From positions 682,001 to 746,000 of the forward strand of contig CAWATZ010000007.1 in NCBI GenBank assembly GCA_963784995.1: 64,000 bases of DNA, given 5' to 3'. The notes below the pieces were generated by a model. The model made no database searches, had not been told where the DNA came from, and worked only from the letters and a program-made list of their open reading frames with translations. How positions within the stretch are numbered: position 1 is the stretch's first letter; every line of letters begins with the position of its first letter. Shown one piece after another: positions 47,214-57,286 of the stretch. The position numbers and the translations under genes were made by a program. This DNA comes from CAWATZ01 sp963784995. GTDB taxonomy: Bacteria > Planctomycetota > Planctomycetia > Gemmatales > Gemmataceae.

Positions 47214-48971
47214 CCCCTGGCGTCCAGGCGCCCGCAAGCAGCCGGGATCGCGATGAACTGCTGGCCGGCTTGCTGGAACAGCTGAACCAACAGGCCCGCG
47301 AGGGTCACGTACCCGACGTGGATGCGCTGGCCGAGCAGAACCCGGACCTGGCCTCGGAGCTGCGGCAGCTGTGGGCCACCGTCGAGTTCGCCAATAGCTT
47401 TGCCCGCCGGCCCGAAAGGAAAGGCCAGCCCTCGGACGGCTCCATTCCTGCCACCGTCGTCTGGCAACCCGGCGAACCCGACCCCGGCCGGAGCGAGGGC
47501 GGCAATCTACCGCGGCAGTTCGGCGACTTTGATCTGCTGGAGAAGCTGGGCCAGGGCGGCATGGGCGTGGTGTACAAGGCCTGGCAGCGCTCGCTGAAGC
47601 GGACCGTGGCCCTGAAGATGATCCTGCGCGGCGACCGGGCCACCGCGGCCGACCAGGCCCGCTTTCGGGTGGAGGCCGAGGCGGCCGCCCACCTGGACCA
47701 TCCCAACATCGTGGCCGTCTACGATGCCGGCGAGTGCGACGGGATGCCGTATTTCAGCATGCGGCACGTCGAGGGCCAGACCCTGGCCACGCTGCTGGCC
47801 GCTGGCCCGATGCGGCCGCGCGACGCGGCCCGCTTGCTGGCCACGATCAGCCGGGCGGTCGATTTCGCCCATCGCAAGGGCATCCTGCACCGCGACCTGA
47901 AGCCGAGCAACGTCCTGATCGATCGGGGCGGGGTGCCGCACGTCACCGACTTTGGCCTGGCCAAGCGGGTGGCGGGCTCGGTGCCGGTGCCGCGGCGACA
48001 GCGGTCTGACGATCAGCGGCGCCATCGTCGGCACGCCGGCGTACATGGCCCCGGAGCAGGTCAGCGGCAGCCGGGGCACGCCCAGCCCGGCCAGCGACGT
48101 CTACAGCCTGGGCGTGATCCTCTACGAGATGGTGACCGGCCGGCCGCCCTTCCAGGCCCCGACGCCCGTGGACACCCTGCTGCTGGTCCTCGATCAGGAG
48201 CCGGTCCAGCCCCGCCTGCTCAACCCCAAGGTCGATGCCGACCTGGAGCTGATCTGCCTGAAATGTCTGCAAAAGCAGCCCGACCTGCGTTACCAGAGCG
48301 CCGGCGAGCTGGCCGCCGACCTGGAGGCGTACCTGAACAACGAGCCGCTGTCGGTGCGCTCGGGCGGCCTGTGGGGCCTGGCCGCTCTGCTCAACCGGAT
48401 GCTGCGCGAGACGCATCATGCGGTGGTGCTGGAGAACTGGGGCCTGCTGTGGATGTGGCACAGCCTCACGGTCTTCGGCATGTGCTTTCTGACCAACGTC
48501 ATGCTCTGGCTGAAGGTGGAAAGCCCGCTGTGGTATCTGCTGCTGTGGGGCGGCGGCCTGTTCGTGTGGGGCTCGATCTTCTGGCGGCTGCGCAAGCGTG
48601 GCGGCCCGGTGCTGTTCGTGGAGAGGCAGGTGGCCCACGTCTGGGGGGCCGCCGTGCTGGCGACGATGAGCGTCTTCGTGGTCGAGTACCTGCTGCCGCC
48701 GCCGAAACAGGTGCTGATGCTGTCGCCGATCCTGGCGGTGATCGCCGGCATGACGTTCCTGGCAAAAGCGGGGATGCTGTCGGGCGCGTTCTACATCGCG
48801 GCGGCGTGCCTGTACCTGACGGCGATTCCAATGGCACTGTACCCGGACTATGGGCCGCTGATGTTCGGGGTCGTGTCGGCGTTGTGCTTTTTCATTCCGG
48901 GGTTAAAGTACCACCGGCAGCGACTGCGGTCGTTGCGGGAGCAGGCTGTTGCACAGGGAGAGCGGGAATAA
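47210..48971 (+). CDS. Membrane Ser/Thr kinase paired with the sigma factor (frame interrupted near 47992)
   Basis: About 586 residues when joined. The kinase core: LLEKLGQGGMGVVYKAWQRS, TVALKMIL, ILHRDLKPSNVLIDRGG, HVTDFGLAKRV. The frame then slips; removing one base near 47992 gives GDSGLTISGAIVGTPAYMAP, EQVSGSRG and DVYSLGVILYEMVTGRPPF. The C-terminus is a block of about six membrane segments (SLTVFGMCFLTNVMLWLKV, YLLLWGGGLFVWGSIFW, LSPILAVIAGMTFLAKA) instead of a propeller. Membrane segments may sense lipid or ions; that is inference. The start overlaps the sigma factor stop. Confidence 0.83.
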
Positions 48972-48987
48972 AGGAGAATGAGACCTG

Positions 48988-49425
48988 TCAGCCACGGCCG
49001 GTCAGTAGCGGGGCTGTAACCACAAGATACGTTAGCCCGCCGTTTTTGAGAACCGTACACGACAAATCATATCTGGGCGGTCCTGGAACAACGAACTCAT
49101 AAGTCACGCGATCTTTGACGAAGCGATGCTCTCTGATCGGCTCGCCCCACAACTCACGCAGCCCGCTGAGATTCATCCCGGCCCGGACTGGCAGGTCGAT
49201 GGTTCGCAGCACCTCCGCTGCAGCGTACTCAGGGAATTCACTGTAATCGATGGCGAGTGACCGCAACGTCTCTGGATTGTCCTCTAGCCGTAACCATTCG
49301 GAAAAGCCGATCGCTTCGCCGACCCACAGGCGATCCAGGAACTCCCACCCGGCCAGCTCGGCGATCTCGGCGTCGGGCCGGAATTGGGCGAGGCGCAGCT
49401 TGCCAAAACGAGCATGGGAGATCAT
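48988..49425 (-). CDS. Hypothetical protein
   Basis: 145 residues from the ATG at 49425 (MISHARFGKLRLAQFRPDAE), with GGAGG about eleven bases upstream; starts at 49449 or a TTG in another frame at 49468 are possible. It contains AGWEFLDRLWVGEAIGFSEW and a beta-rich C-terminus (VTYEFVVPGPPRYDLSC). The 3' end carries the 12-base word GTTAGCCCGCCG also present in moeA and the hydrolase gene. No family recognised. It ends opposite the kinase gene. Confidence 0.5.
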   Translation of the reverse strand: MISHARFGKLRLAQFRPDAEIAELAGWEFLDRLWVGEAIGFSEWLRLEDNPETLRSLAIDYSEFPEYAAAEVLRTIDLPVRAGMNLSGLRELWGEPIREHRFVKDRVTYEFVVPGPPRYDLSCTVLKNGGLTYLVVTAPLLTGRG

Positions 49426-49522
49426 AAGTGCCTGCCTCCAGCAGCTCATTTGCCTGTTCGTGATTCAATCGGGTGTGGGCAACGTCAAGTACCCAAGCAG
49501 CTAAACTTGAGGGCGGGCCGAA

Positions 49523-49741
49523 TCACAAGGTGAGTTTATCGAGCGAATCCATCGTGCGGATTGCCAGAGCCGCCGTTAGCAATTGCTCCACGTCCTGGCT
49601 GGCATGGATTCTCTGGAGGACGGGTTCCGGGAGGGGACCGAACTTTTGTTCCAGCAGGCCACGCAACAATCGCCGAGCTGCTTTCAGTTCACCACGAGCC
49701 TCACCCTGCTCCAGCAAGTATTCTGCCATGGTTTGCGCCAT
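49523..49741 (-). CDS. Stand-alone Rpn C-terminal domain (RpnS-like small protein)
   Basis: 72 residues from the ATG at 49741 (MAQTMAEYLLEQGEARGELK). GGAGG (49750-49754) lies eight bases upstream. It repeats the end of the Rpn protein next door: both begin MAQTMAEYLLEQGEAR and continue with a short helical domain (RRLLRGLLEQKFGPLPEPVL). Seventy of 72 bases around the start are shared (49705-49776 and 50001-50072), so this is a tandem duplicate. In E. coli-type Rpn genes a C-terminal fragment made from an internal start neutralises the nuclease; by analogy this could be a second source of inhibitor. That role is inference. Confidence 0.6.
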   Translation of the reverse strand: MAQTMAEYLLEQGEARGELKAARRLLRGLLEQKFGPLPEPVLQRIHASQDVEQLLTAALAIRTMDSLDKLTL

Positions 49742-49776
49742 CGCATTCACCTCCGGTTCTTTGGACCGATTCGTCT
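49705..49776. repeat. Direct repeat, copy A (Rpn C-terminal start region)
   Basis: 72 bases matching 50001-50072 at 70 positions, offset by 296 bases. It spans the ribosome site, the ATG and the first sixteen codons of the C-terminal domain. Confidence 0.9.
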
Positions 49777-49830
49777 TGTGTGTGGCATCGGCAGGCGGCA
49801 GCGTTCGCACCTGATTGGCAATGACCGAGC

Positions 49831-50037
49831 TCACAGCGCCAGGTCTTCCAGTTTCTCCAATCGAGGAGCTTTCAACGCCGCTTCCTCCAGTTTTTTCGCC
49901 TCGCTGCAAGCCTCAATGCGCTGGAGGACAGCATCGGGTAACGCGCCAAATTTGTCCTCAAGAGAACGGCGGAGCAACCGTCGCATTGCACGAGCCTCGC
50001 CCTGTTCCAGCAAGTATTCTGCCATTGTTTGCGCCAT
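49831..50037 (-). other. Intragenic start producing the Rpn C-terminal domain alone
   Basis: Within the Rpn gene, GGAGG (50046-50050) lies eight bases before the in-frame ATG at 50037 (MAQTMAEYLLEQGEAR). This would yield a 68-residue protein. The same ribosome site and start are copied at 49741. Intragenic antitoxins of this kind are known for Rpn nucleases in enterobacteria; expression here is untested. Confidence 0.5.
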
Positions 50038-50833
50038 CGCATTCACCTCCGGTTCTTTGGACCGATTCGTCTCGCGCACCGCGGTCACCAGCGAAGGATG
50101 CTCAACCCGCGGGCGCTGCCACAGCCCGTAACTCAGCAAGCCGTGAATCAGCTGCTGCCAGCGTACCACCTGCTGGGCTGCAAGGGGAGCCAGGTTGGCC
50201 GACGCCTGGCGATAGATGCCCTGAAAGGCTTCCGTCTCCGCCTCTCTGGCGCGCATGACTGCCAGGAGCTGCATGAACGGCCCTGCTCCCAGAAGTTCCG
50301 CAGTCGTGTGGTCCGACAGGTTCCAGAAGATTGGCCCCCAGTTGGGCACGAGTTCCATCAATTCAGGTGGAGCATCCACCAAGTCGCGGAGGGTTTCGTT
50401 GCTGCCCCAGGGCAGGTTGGCCGTGTACAGCACGATCGGCAACACCGGCCGCAGTCGCAGCGAGCCTCGTGGGGTCGGCCGTGCGGCCCATTGCTGCCAT
50501 TGGTGCGACCAGGCCATCACGCTCTCGAACAGCAAACGCAACGGGACCACAGGGTCCGTGTCGCTCTGGTGTTCGAGCAGCACCCAGACCAGCACCTCGG
50601 TCTGTCGATCGGCCCAACGATAGGGGATCTCGAAGAGCAGGTCCGCTTCGCGCCGCCGCCAATCTTCCGTGACGAACTCCCGGGGCACCGGCACGGCCCC
50701 GCTCGAAAACAAACCCGTTCGCCAGCTGCGGCCTGGCACAGCGCAAGAAGTCGGCGAGGTTAACTACCTTACCAAGCAGCTCTCGCATGAGCCGATCAAT
50801 GAAGTCACGTGGTGGCTCGGCAGTTGGTCGCAC
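49831..50833 (-). CDS. Rpn-family (PD-(D/E)XK) nuclease (frame interrupted near 50705)
   Basis: About 333 residues from a GTG at 50833. The N-terminus is RDFIDRLMRELLGKVVNLAD then LRCARPQLANGFVF. Removing one extra base near 50705 joins VPREFVTEDWRRREADLLFE and VLVWVLLEHQSDTD, the core of the Rpn/transposase_31 nuclease fold, with Asp in ADLLFE and Glu-x-Gln in LLEHQS. VVPLRLLFESVMAWSHQWQQ and LPIVLYTANLPW follow. The last 68 residues form a separate helical domain preceded by its own ribosome site and ATG (50037). Rpn proteins cut DNA and in some bacteria limit phages. The gene starts 18 bases past the DUF1501 stop. Confidence 0.78.
50001..50072. repeat. Direct repeat, copy B (inside the Rpn gene)
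   Basis: Partner of 49705-49776. The 296-base spacing equals one C-terminal module plus the short linker after its stop. Confidence 0.9.
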
Positions 50834-50850
50834 GTTGTCCTCCGCACACT

Positions 50851-52209
50851 TCAGCCAAGAATACTCCTGATCGGCGTTCCCGTGGAGGTCGGTTGTCCCA
50901 TGAACTCCGCGGGCCCAAGCCGCCGCTCCAGCGGCACGCCCAGGACGTGGAACAGCGTCGCCCCGAAGTCCTCGGGCGACACCGGGGCGTCCTTGACGTA
51001 CGCCCCGATGGAGTCCGACGCCCCATGCACCACGCCGCCGCGAATGCCGGCGCCGGCCAGCAGGGCCGAGTAGCAGTGCGGCCAGTGGTTGCGGCCGTCC
51101 TTGCCTTCCAGCCGCGGCGTCCGGCCGAATTCGCCGACCATCACCACCAGCGTCGTCTCCAGCAAGCCGCGCTGCTTCAGGTCTTCCAGCAAAGCGGAGA
51201 CCGATTCGTCCACCTGGGGCAAAGCCCAGCCGAGGCCAAAATGGCCAGTGCCGAAAATGCTGCCCAGGCCGCCGCCGTGCATGTCCCAGGTCTGGACGTT
51301 GCGGAACTTCTCGCCCGGCGGCAGCCCTGCCCAGGCCGTAACCGTCACCAGCCGGACGCCCGCCTCGATCAGCCGCCGGGCTAGCAGCAGGTTCTGTCCC
51401 AGAGGACCACGCCCGTAGCGCTCCCGCAGGCCGGCCGGCTCGCGCTCCAGGTCGAACGCCTGCCGGGCCTCCTTGCCGGACGCCAGCTCCAGCGCCCGCT
51501 CCTGGTGCCGCAGGAAGGTCCGGCCGACCGACGTGCGCAGAAGCGGGCTCGTGGCCGGCTCCACGCCGGTCAGCAGCTCCTGGCGGCGGAGAAGCCGGTC
51601 GGCCGGCACGTCCGGCGGCGGCTCGAAGACCTTGACGCGGAAACCGGGCACGGAGGGATTGTCCAGGTCCTGGCCGATCCGCAGCGGGCTGTACGTCGGT
51701 CCCAGGATGCCGCCCGTCAGGTAGTACGGCTTCACGTCCCCGGCCAGGTTCTGAATCCAGACGTAGGAGGGAATGGTCGGCGGCGACGGCCGGACCTTGG
51801 CCAGCACCGAGCCGAAATACGGCGTGCTGGCGTCGGGCCGGGAGTTGCCGGTCATGCACACGTGCATGCCGCCATCGTGCCCGCCGTTGCGGTGGCTCAT
51901 CGAACGGATCACGCAGAAGTCGCCCGCCAGCGACGCCAGCCGGGGCAGCAGCTCACCGAAGCGGACGCCTGGAATGCGGGTTGCAATGGGCTTGTAGGGG
52001 CCGCGCATCCCCTCGGGGGCGTCCGGCTTGGGATCGAGGCTGTCCACGTGGCTCATGCCGCCGTACTGCACGATGAAGATGCAGGACTTCTCGGAGCGAT
52101 TCCGGGAGGGAGCCGAGTCGCGGGCTTGCAGCAGGTCGGGGAGCGTCAGGCCGAGCATGCTGAGACTGCCGATCTGGAGGAGTCGGCGGCGGGAAAGCGG
52201 GGTCTTCAT
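50851..52209 (-). CDS. DUF1501 family secreted protein (sulfatase-like fold)
   Basis: 452 residues. The N-terminus SRRRLLQIGSLSMLGLTLPD is a Tat-like signal. Typical DUF1501 segments are present: CIFIVQYGGMSHVDSLDPKP, MSHRNGGHDGGMHVCMTGN, VMVGEFGRTPRLEGKDGRNH and LLAGAGIRGGVVHGASD. GEFGRTP and HWP correspond to the metal-site region of the alkaline-phosphatase/sulfatase superfamily. In planctomycetes such genes often accompany DUF1553/DUF1549 cytochrome-like genes, which are absent here. The ATG at 52209 has GGAGA upstream. The enzyme activity is unknown. Confidence 0.87.
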   Translation of the reverse strand: MKTPLSRRRLLQIGSLSMLGLTLPDLLQARDSAPSRNRSEKSCIFIVQYGGMSHVDSLDPKPDAPEGMRGPYKPIATRIPGVRFGELLPRLASLAGDFCVIRSMSHRNGGHDGGMHVCMTGNSRPDASTPYFGSVLAKVRPSPPTIPSYVWIQNLAGDVKPYYLTGGILGPTYSPLRIGQDLDNPSVPGFRVKVFEPPPDVPADRLLRRQELLTGVEPATSPLLRTSVGRTFLRHQERALELASGKEARQAFDLEREPAGLRERYGRGPLGQNLLLARRLIEAGVRLVTVTAWAGLPPGEKFRNVQTWDMHGGGLGSIFGTGHFGLGWALPQVDESVSALLEDLKQRGLLETTLVVMVGEFGRTPRLEGKDGRNHWPHCYSALLAGAGIRGGVVHGASDSIGAYVKDAPVSPEDFGATLFHVLGVPLERRLGPAEFMGQPTSTGTPIRSILG

Positions 52210-52242
52210 GGCGTTGTCTCCGGTCCATTGCGGCGGGCTCAA

Positions 52243-52293
52243 CCCTGCCCAGAGTAGCCGGCACACGAAGTGTGCCGGCTACTCTGGGCAGGG
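52243..52293. repeat. Palindrome upstream of the DUF1501 gene
   Basis: Perfect 24-base arms (52243-52266 and 52270-52293) with a 3-base loop. It lies between the end of the beta-helix gene and the start of the DUF1501 gene, both minus strand, so it could terminate nothing upstream efficiently but may shape the DUF1501 leader. Confidence 0.75.
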
Positions 52294-52428
52294 GTTGTCT
52301 TTCAACTAACAAACCACGTTCCCACCCCCAGATCAAGGAAAATGTCCACTGTCGCTGCCCTTCAGCAAGCCAGGGTCCCGGAGGTCCGCCCCGCCAGCAA
52401 TGACGAGGCGGACCGGGCTTGTTGGACG

Positions 52429-54536
52429 TCACGGGAAAATGTCGTTTCCGCTGGTCGATGCAAAGTTGTACTTGATGACGGTCAGGGGAAAGGCGACCGT
52501 GGCGGGGTCATAGACCCCGCCGCCCAACCCCTGGCCCTTGCTGCCCCCTGTCCCAGGAAGGCCGCCCACGGCCGCATTGTAAACGATGCTGCTGGCGCCA
52601 ACCGTGCCACTCGAACCGGCCAGAGCAGCCAGGCCGCCTCCCTGACCGTCGCCGCCGTTGGCGCCGCTGCCGCCCCGGCCGCCCAGGGCGGCGTTCCCAG
52701 ACAAGGTGCTGCTGCTGACAAGCAGGCTGCCGGCGTTGGCAATGCCGCCGCCCACTCCGTTGCCGCCGTTGGCTCCGGCCACCCCGGTGCCGCCGAGCGC
52801 CTGGTTGCCCACGATCGAACTGAGCAGGACCGTCAGCGTGCTGCCGCTGGCGTTGTAGATGGCACCGCCGGAGCCGTTGGCCCCGCTGCCGCCAATGGCC
52901 TGATTGCCCATGAGCGTCGAGCCGCTGACCCGCAGGGTGGCGTTGCCGCCCTGGTTGTAGAGGCCCCGCCGTCGCCGGCGCCGCCCGCGCTCCCAGCAGC
53001 CACATTCTGGAGGAAGAAGCAGTTCGTGACGTTCGCCGTCACGGGATCCGAGGGATCCGTGAAGAAGCCGGAATTATTCTTGATGGCGCCGCCGTGGCCT
53101 TCCGTCACTCCGCCGGAGGCGCCGCCGAGCGCCTTGTTGGCCAGGAACGAACTGGTCGTGACTGTCAGCACGGCGGCGGAAGCGTTGTTGATCGCGCCCC
53201 CGCCCCCGCCGACCGTCTGATTGTCAAGGAAGGTGGAGCTGCTGACGTTCATGGTTGCGCCGAAGCCCGCGTTGTTGAGCGCACCACCCACGCCGTCGGG
53301 CCCGCCGACGCCCACAATGGCCAGGTTCCCGTTGAAGGTGCAGCCACTAATGATCGCCGTCGGAGGGGCAAAAAGGGGCGGACTGGTTGTAGTCCCCGTT
53401 CTGAATGGCGCCGCCGATTCCTTCCGTTCCGGGGCCGCCGAGCGCCTCGTTGTTGAGGAACGAGCAGTTCGTGACCATCAGCAGGCTGAGGGCCTGATTC
53501 AGGATGGCGCCGCCTTCGCCGTTGCCGTTGCCGCTATTGGCCCCAGTGCCGCCCCCGACCGCCTTGTTGCCGGTGAAAGAGCAGTTGCTGACGGTCATGG
53601 TCGCACCCGTGCCCTGGTTGTTCAGCGCGCCGCCTTGGCCGGTGGCGCCTTCGGCGCCCGGAACGCCGCCGGTCAGGTTGTTGGTGAAGGTGCTGTTGCT
53701 GATCAGCGCCGTCGAGGGGTGCGCCAGGTCAACTCCGGCGTCGTTGCCGATGGCACCCGCCATGGCCCAGAATCCCGCGGCGGCCAGGGCCTGGTTGTTG
53801 GTGAACGTGCTGTTGGCGACCGTCAGCATTCCGCCGCCATAGTCGTCGATGCCGCCGCCAACGCTACCGCCAAAGAAGGAGCCGCCGCCGCCGCCGACAG
53901 CCTGGTTGCCGCGGAAGGTGCAAGAATTCACGGTGGCGCTGCCCTCGTTGAGCAGACCTCCGCCGAAGACATCGACAGTGTTGTTGAGGGCATTGGCGGT
54001 GTTGCCGGTCAAGACGTCCTGATTCAGGGTCAAAGTGGAACCGGCCTGGTTGAGGATGCCGCCACCGCCGTAGTTGGTGACCGGGGTGCCGGGCGAGTCG
54101 TTCCCGGTGAAACTGCCTTTAGCGATGGTCACGCAGTCGATGGTGACGGTCGCCCCGTTGCTGACGTCGAAGACCCGGCTCGTGGAATTGCCGCTGATGG
54201 TCAGGTAGCTGGCGCCAGGGCCAACGATGGTCAGGCTCTTGTTCACGTTGAGTTCGCCCTGGCTCAGGGTGATCGTCTTGCCGATCAGAGAGGGAGCGAA
54301 GACGATGGTGGAGCCTGGACTGGCGGCACCGATGACGGAGCGGAGCGTGCCGCCGGAACTGTCGTCGGCCGCGCTGGTGACTGTCAATGTGCTGGGAGTG
54401 AGCCGATCCTCCAGGATCTCCAACCGGGCGCAGAGCGCGGACGGAGGAGACCGGGCGCCCGTCGGGCCTGCCGGTGCCATCGGCTGGACCGAGCCAGCGC
54501 CGCCGTGAGCCAACCGATGAACGAGACGTGAGACAT
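52429..54536 (-). CDS. Secreted right-handed beta-helix repeat protein with LEDRL motif (frame interrupted)
   Basis: About 700 residues when the frames are joined. The ATG at 54536 follows GAGGAG; its frame must shift once to reach the main one, which has CARLEILEDRLTPSTLTVTS. Next are the typical ADDSSGGTLRSVIGAASPGS and TIVFAPSLIGKTITLSQGEL, then many repeats such as VSNCSFTGNKAVGGG and NSTFTNNQALAAAG that form a parallel beta-helix. Frame changes near 53340 and near 52950 connect three pieces; the last ends VIKYNFASTSGNDIFP. The protein should be exported and surface-associated. It shares the LEDRL motif with the calpain-like protein. A 48-bp promoter-like element lies about 210 bases upstream. 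Confidence 0.75.
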
Positions 54537-54748
54537 GGGGAACTCCTCTATTGCAAGGACAATAAGGGACCGTTCGGTGGGACACGTTCCTCACCGATTG
54601 ACGCGGGCAGGGACGCCGTTTGTCGTGTGGAAGAGGCGTTGGCCGGAGAGAGCGCAGGCTCCCCGGCGGGCTGACTCGAGGCCGACCAGACAGGCCGCAA
54701 CCTCTGGAACTCCGCAGCTGATGCTGTGATTCTTCAGCGGTCGAGCAA

Positions 54749-54796
54749 CGCTCTATTATTAATGGAGCGTTTCAGCGAAATCTTGTCAGAAAAATG
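54749..54796 (-). promoter_or_regulatory. ECF-type promoter-like element upstream of the beta-helix gene
   Basis: On the minus strand: CATTTTTCTGACAAGATT, twelve variable bases, TCCATT, five variable bases, TAGAGCG. The same three blocks with identical spacing occur before the kinase gene at 57287-57334. TGACAA and TCCATT are 16 bases apart, as expected for ECF -35 and -10 boxes. Confidence 0.55.
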
Positions 54797-54897
54797 TTGC
54801 CCTCCGGTAGGCCCGGTCGCAAGACATTGATTGTAACCCCTTGAAAATGTGTGATTTGGTGAGCAGGAGGATCTGGCAAGATTTCCTGGACCAGGTT
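54797..54897 (-). pseudogene. Relic of an ECF sigma factor gene
   Basis: The minus strand has CCTGGTCCAGGAAATC, matching the region coding LVQEIL in the sigma gene at 57.7 kb, joined directly to LLTKSHIFKGLQSMS, which resembles that gene's C-terminal LNKSRILKRLREMS. The middle is gone. It lies beside the promoter-like element, just as in the complete locus, so the whole block may be an old duplicate. Confidence 0.45.
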
Positions 54898-54936
54898 TCG
54901 CTGCCAGGAGGCTGAAGTGCATGGCGACCCACTAAT

Positions 54937-55014
54937 CGAACGGCGAGCGGCGCGGCGTCAGCCCGCCGGTAGAGGCCTTCACCGGCGGGCTGACGCCGCG
55001 CCGCTCGCCGTTCG
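54937..55014. terminator. Palindrome after the kinase gene (GCGAGC family)
   Basis: Perfect 34-base arms (54937-54970 and 54981-55014) with a 10-base loop, nine bases past the kinase stop. About 30 bases of each arm match the palindrome at 59323-59407. Confidence 0.7.
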
Positions 55015-55022
55015 GTTAGCGG

Positions 55023-57268
55023 CTACCTGGACTCATCCTTGATCCAGACGGCCAGGTAGCGGCTGCTCTCGCCCTGCAAGTAGCCGGAGAGGATCACCGG
55101 CAGATAACCCTGCTTCATCCATTTCTCGTCTTGATCGCGAAACTGCTCAGAGGTCAGGTCGCGCGCGTCGTGCCAAATCGGTTTCCGGTTGTCCTTGAGC
55201 AACACCGCCGTGAAGAACAACTGCCCCTGATGCGGGTAGGCCGAGAGACTGATCGGCCGATACCCAGCCTCCTTGCCCTCGTTGAGGAGCCGCTTGCACT
55301 CCTCGGCGGTCAGTTTGTGCTCGACTCGATAGGGAGTACCGTCCTCCGGCTCCCAGATGACGGCGAACCCGTAACCGTCGATGGTGGGATAGCCATTGAC
55401 CTGGACGGGACGTTGCTTCTGTTTCTTCCTCACTTCCAGGTCGGCCTTGTAGTCGGCCTCGGTCGGGTAGAACCTCAGCCACCCCACTCGATGATCCAAA
55501 TGCCAGACAGAAGCATACTTCATGATGGCACCGACGCGATAAGACGTCCCGCAGATGGGATGCCACCCATCCCTTTCCAGCTGCTCAATGAGTTGGTCGT
55601 GTTCACCCTTGGTCAACGGGTCCCTGACATGCCAGCGAACACTCGGGCTGTTCTTGAAGAAGATTGATGCGTAGCGCGGCGTTCCACTGGAGTCATGCAC
55701 GTGGTACACAACGGGCCTCCACCGAATCCTCGGTTCCGGATCCTCTTTGTCCCACCATTTCCCAATGGCCTGCCCATCGCCATCACAGAACGAGATTGTG
55801 CGGGGAGCTGGTCGGATCTGGACCTGAGGGCCAATCGGTGGGGGGGAGGCGGCGGCTCACGCTCCAGCACCGCGATGGTTTCGCCCTCGCGGGTCAAGGT
55901 GATTCGATTGTTGGACAACTTCAGCGGCTGGTCATTGTCGCGCAACTCCAGTTCGTAGTTGCCTGTCTTCAGTTTCACGGTTCGCTTCTTCTTGGTGTCG
56001 ATGACCTCAACCTCCTCGCCATTTCTCTTGACGACCACCACCACGTCCCCGTCCCTGGGATCGATTTTCAGGAGCCCGTATTTAGTCTGGACATAGATGA
56101 TCGCCAAACCAATCCCAACGGCCAGGAGCAGCAGCCCCGCTGCCACGTGCCACCATTTCAGCCGGGAGCGTTTCGGCATCGGTTGCTGGGTCGGCTGACA
56201 GAACGGCTCCAGGGCCGCTGCAACCTCCAGCGGGGATTGGAAGCGCAGAGCGGGATCCTTGGCCATCATCTTGTCGATGATCCCGATCAAGTCCGGGGGA
56301 AGGCCGGGGCACAGCGCCGCCAGCGCCTCCGGCTGCCGTTCGAGCTGCGCGGCCATCTTCTGGCCGACGTTGCCCTCCGGGAAAGGAGGCCGACCCGTCA
56401 GTAGGAAGTACAACGTGCAGCCCAGACTGTAGACGTCCGCCCGCGTGTCGGCCGAGTGGGCGTCGCGGATCTGTTCCGGAGCCACGTAGTCGGGTGTGCC
56501 CATGGGCGTGTCCACGCCCGTCAGGCCGCCTTCGGCCCGCGGCTCCGTGCCAAGACTCGCCAGCCCAAAATCGAGAACCTTGACCACGCCTTCCGGGGTG
56601 CGCATGAGGTTCTGGGGCTTGACGTCCCGATGCACCAGCCCTTGCTTCAAGGCGTGGGCCAGACCAAGCGCGGCCTGCCGCACGCAGTCGCAGGCGCAAG
56701 GCACTGACAGCGGCCCCTGCTGTTCGACCAGCGCGGCGAGATCGATTCCCTCGATGAATTCCATCACCAGGAAGTTCAGTTCGCCTGCCTGTTCCGCGTC
56801 GTGGGCCTGCACCACGTTGGGATGCGACAGCAGTGCCACGGCGCGCATTTCCCGTCGGAACCGGGCCACGATGTCGGGCGAGGCCGTCAACTGCTTGTTG
56901 ATGACCTTCAGAGCGACCGGCTTACGCAGCATGCGATGCTCGGCCTTGTAGACTTCGCCCATGCCTCCGGCGCCCAGTCGTTGCTGCAAGCGATAGCGGG
57001 GATGGTTGCTCAGCTCAGGCGGAGCGCCGGCAGGCACGTGGGGAGCGGTCAGGGCCACCTGGTCCGGATGAGGCACCGGCGTGCTGCTGCGTGTCCGCAG
57101 CAGCATGAAGAGGGAATCCTCGGGAATGGTCCGCAGTGCTTGCTGGCAGGTGGAGCAGACGTCCAGATGCTCGGCGACTGCGACCGCCTCGTCATCCTCC
57201 AGCCGTCCGTGGACGAAGCTGGCCAGGGTGTCCGCGGTCGGGTGCGACTGTTGTTCGTTGCTGGTCAT
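55023..57268 (-). CDS. Zinc-finger Ser/Thr kinase with C-terminal tandem repeats (frame interrupted in a G7 tract)
   Basis: About 748 residues when joined. An anti-sigma-like zinc finger opens the protein (HPTADTLASFVHGRLEDDEA, HLDVCSTCQQAL). The kinase has LGAGGMGEVYKAEHR, VALKVINK, LVHRDVKPQNLM, VLDFGLASLG and GTPDYVAPEQIRD. A membrane helix (HVAAGLLLLAVGIGLAIIYV) and a short beta domain follow. The frame then stops agreeing at a run of seven G (55840-55846). One base restored gives PIGPQVQIRPAPRTISFCDG and leads into repeats like GYGFAVIWEPEDGTPYRVEH and QGYLPVILSGY, similar to bacterial tandem repeat domain 1. The zinc finger suggests direct binding to the sigma factor encoded upstream. 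Confidence 0.83.
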
Positions 57269-57286
57269 ACACTGTCCTCCTCAGAG

